Part shown: piece after piece, positions 62,298 to 64,000 of the stretch
Layout of the letters: each line of letters starts with the position of its first letter
How positions within the stretch are numbered: position 1 is the stretch's first letter
Assembly (NCBI RefSeq): GCF_022179805.1
Contig: NZ_BPUO01000002.1
Coordinates: forward strand, 482,504 to 546,503
Direction of reading: 5' to 3'
DNA: 64,000 nt
Origin: Cupriavidus pauculus
Lineage (GTDB): Bacteria > Pseudomonadota > Gammaproteobacteria > Burkholderiales > Burkholderiaceae
The notes under the pieces: model-generated
Databases searched by the model: none
What the model was told of the DNA's origin: nothing
Seen by the model: only the letters and a program-made list of their open reading frames with translations
Program-made: the position numbers and the translations under genes

Positions 62298-63752
62298 ATG
62301 CGTATGTATCCCACACGGTTCCCTACCCTGCTTGCCGCGCTGGCCGCGCTGATGGTTGCCGGCTGCGCCGTGGGCCCCGACTTCAAGACGCCCGACGCGC
62401 CGACCGATCCGCGCTACACCACCGGGCCGCAGCCCGTGCAGTTGCCTGCGGCCGGCTTTCCCACCCAGACGCTGGCCGCCGGCGACGTGCCCGCGCAATG
62501 GTGGACGCTATTCGGCAATCCGCAACTGGACGACACCGTGCGGCTGGCGCTGGCCAACAGCCCCACGCTGACGCAGGCGCGCGCCCGGCTGCGCGAGGCG
62601 CAGGAGAACCTGGCCGCGCGTACCGGCGCCACGCAGTTTCCGCAGGTGGATGCCAAGCTCAACGCCACGCGCCAGCAGGTGGACCTGACCTCGGTCGGCA
62701 TCACGCAGTTTCCAAGCCCCGGCCCGTTCACGCTCTACAACGCCAGCGTGCAGGTGTCGTACGCGCTGGACCTGTTCGGCGGACAACGGCGCGAACTGGA
62801 GGGTCTGAGTGCCACCGTCGACTATCAGCGCTACGAACTGGAAGCCGCCCGGCTGTCGCTGGCCGCGAACGTGGCGACCACGGCGATCCGCGAAGCAGGT
62901 CTGCGCGCGCAACTGGCCGATACCGTGGCCATCGCGCAAGCACAGGACCGCCAGCTTGGCATCATGCGCGAGCGGCTCAAGGCTGGCGGCGTGGCGCGCG
63001 TCGATGTGCAGCGCCAGCAGTCCGAACTGGCGCAGACGCAGGCGCTGATTCCGGGGCTGTCGCAGCAACTGGACGCCGCGCGCCACCAACTAGCGGTCTA
63101 CACGGGCCAGTCCCCGGGCAGCGCGCAGCTTCCCGAATTCCGGCTCGAAGACCTGCACCTGCCCGAGTCCTTGCCACTGAGTCTGCCGTCCGAACTGGCG
63201 CGCCGCCGCCCGGACATCCGCGCGGCCGAGGCGCTGCTGCATCAGGCATCGGCCGATATCGGCGTGGCCACGGCCAACCTCTATCCGCAGATCACGCTGA
63301 CCGCCAGCGGCGGCACGCAGGAGATGCGCGCACGCGACCTGTTCAACAGCCTGAACATCTGGAGCCTGGCGGCCGGCGTGGTACAGCCCGTGTTTCATGG
63401 TGGCGAGTTGCGTGCGCAGAAGCGCGCCAAGGAAGCGGCCTACGAACAGTCGCTCGGCGCCTATCGGCAGGCTGTGCTGCAGGGCCTGCAGAACGTGGCT
63501 GACACGCTGCGCGCGCTCGATGCCGACGCCGGCACACTGCAGGCGCGCGCCGACAATGCGCAGCAGACGCGCGACACGCTGGGTATCGTCAGCGAGCAGT
63601 ACCGGTTGGGGGGTGTGAGTCAGTTCACGGTGATCGATGCGGAACGCCAGGCACGGCAGGCGGCGCTGGATTTGTCGCAGGCGCGGGCGGCAAGGCTCGC
63701 GGATTCGGCGGCGTTGATGCAGGCGTTGGGTGGGGGATGGTGGAGTGAGTAG
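62298..63752 (+). CDS. Outer-membrane efflux lipoprotein, NodT family
   Basis: 484 residues from the ATG at 62298, with GGAG eight bases upstream. A lipobox VAGC (C23) is followed by the NodT-type start AVGPDF. Two repeats of the TolC-like fold include PARRRPDIRAAEALLHQASADIGVATANLYPQITL-type sequence near 310-345 (typically read as RRPDIR and YPQI). It forms the trimeric channel for the export system upstream. It ends 40 bases before the IS256-family element, which may have inserted right behind the operon. Confidence 0.93.
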   Translation: MRMYPTRFPTLLAALAALMVAGCAVGPDFKTPDAPTDPRYTTGPQPVQLPAAGFPTQTLAAGDVPAQWWTLFGNPQLDDTVRLALANSPTLTQARARLREAQENLAARTGATQFPQVDAKLNATRQQVDLTSVGITQFPSPGPFTLYNASVQVSYALDLFGGQRRELEGLSATVDYQRYELEAARLSLAANVATTAIREAGLRAQLADTVAIAQAQDRQLGIMRERLKAGGVARVDVQRQQSELAQTQALIPGLSQQLDAARHQLAVYTGQSPGSAQLPEFRLEDLHLPESLPLSLPSELARRRPDIRAAEALLHQASADIGVATANLYPQITLTASGGTQEMRARDLFNSLNIWSLAAGVVQPVFHGGELRAQKRAKEAAYEQSLGAYRQAVLQGLQNVADTLRALDADAGTLQARADNAQQTRDTLGIVSEQYRLGGVSQFTVIDAERQARQAALDLSQARAARLADSAALMQALGGGWWSE

Positions 63753-63828
63753 GTTTTGGTTTTGAGGTGATGGTGATTGAGGCGCTGGCCCTGGGCCTGT
63801 CAGCGTTTTTGTGTTCAGGGCAGTTAAA

Positions 63829-63856
63829 GGCTCACCGTCAACTTAGCCGGTGAGCC
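63829..63856 (-). terminator. Hairpin behind the transposase gene
   Basis: GGCTCACCG (63829-63837) and CGGTGAGCC (63848-63856) form a perfect 9-bp stem with a 10-base loop, five bases past the transposase stop codon. Only a short TTTAACTG follows on the minus strand. It may end transposase transcription or protect it from outside readthrough. Confidence 0.5.
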
Positions 63857-63860
63857 AGCA

Positions 63861-64000
63861 TTATCTCAGCGATGCGGGGTGGGTGAAGCGTTCCTCATAG
63901 AGAATAGCAAACTGGTTCATGGCAGCCTTCCAGTCGTGCGTTGAACTGCCCCACTTGCCGGTGATGTTGCGCAGGGCCAGCCATAGCAGCTTGGTTGCCG
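63861..64000 (-). CDS. IS256-family transposase, C-terminal end (partial)
   Basis: Translation of the minus strand from 63998 to the TAA at 63861-63863 gives 45 residues beginning ATKLLWLALRNITGKW, then NQFAILYEERF, before the stop. This is the standard C-terminus of Mutator/IS256-type DDE transposases. The gene is cut by the window end, so its start and intactness are unknown. It is too short to appear as a full open frame. The element points toward the efflux operon. Confidence 0.85.
   Translation of the reverse strand, partial: ATKLLWLALRNITGKWGSSTHDWKAAMNQFAILYEERFTHPASLR

Larger units (their letters stand above)
63793..64000. mobile_element. End of an IS256-family insertion sequence (cut by the window edge)
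   Basis: The end of the transposase gene and a likely terminal inverted repeat starting GGGCCTGTCAGCG (63793) followed by TTTTTGTGTTC are visible. This resembles the ends of IS256-type elements, which start GG-x-CTGTCA and contain a GTGT. The other end is outside the window, so size and direct repeats cannot be checked. The segment just outside (near 63783-63792, GCTGGCCCT) is the place to look for a duplicated target site. Confidence 0.7.

Overview
The window is high-GC, gene-dense chromosomal DNA that reads as Betaproteobacteria, family Burkholderiaceae, most likely Cupriavidus or Ralstonia. This rests on protein-family resemblance and gene order (for example the fmdB-DUF502-aspS-nudB run and the DUF971-ubiE-ubiJ-ubiB neighbourhood); no database search was possible. 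I find 53 supportable protein-coding genes, no rRNA, no recognisable tRNA and no CRISPR array. Most of it is core metabolism; the accessory part is mainly the molybdenum-hydroxylase cluster, an efflux operon and the end of an insertion sequence.

Layout. 0-11 kb: glutamate dehydrogenase (gdhA) with a HypT-like LysR gene upstream, a cysteine dioxygenase-Lrp pair, a secreted GH18 chitinase-like protein that lacks the catalytic glutamate, a taurine/nitrate-type ABC importer and an Atm1-type ABC exporter. 11-20 kb: fatty-acid beta-oxidation genes on the minus strand (TetR regulator, acyl-CoA dehydrogenase, FadN-type bifunctional enzyme, thiolase, DegV protein, enoyl-CoA hydratase/isomerase homologue) with a YciA-type thioesterase facing them. 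20-27.5 kb: cardiolipin synthase, MobB, a YbhP-like phosphatase-fold protein, NudB, a coiled-coil membrane protein, AspRS, a DUF502 protein and an FmdB protein. 27.6-34 kb: a sodium:solute symporter, then ubiB, ubiJ, a Tim44-domain protein, ubiE and a DUF971 protein (ubiquinone synthesis). 34-41.4 kb: a YddA-type ABC exporter, a HIT protein, a very large FAD/Fe-S dehydrogenase and a YqaA membrane protein.

41.6-50 kb: a complete form II CO-dehydrogenase-like molybdenum hydroxylase locus on the plus strand. The order is small subunit, large subunit, FAD subunit, then MoxR ATPase, VWA protein, CoxG, XdhC/CoxI and a MocA-like cytidylyltransferase. The large subunit has AYRGAGR where true CO dehydrogenases have AYxCSFR, so its substrate is unknown; this is the least characterised system in the window. 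50-54.2 kb: a trehalose operon otsB-GH15-otsA on the minus strand. 54.4-56.8 kb: ilvA and queF. 56.8-58.2 kb: an OprB-like porin. 58.4-63.75 kb: a TetR-controlled export operon (membrane fusion protein, ABC ATPase, ABC-2 permease, NodT-type outer-membrane factor). 63.8-64 kb: the end of an IS256-family element, with the transposase running off the window.

A family of near-identical palindromes (CCCCTCTCCC paired with GGGAGAGGGG) occurs eight times between genes: two single copies and three head-to-head pairs. They lie both at convergent gene ends and inside apparent operons, including between the FAD subunit gene and the MoxR gene of the molybdenum hydroxylase cluster.
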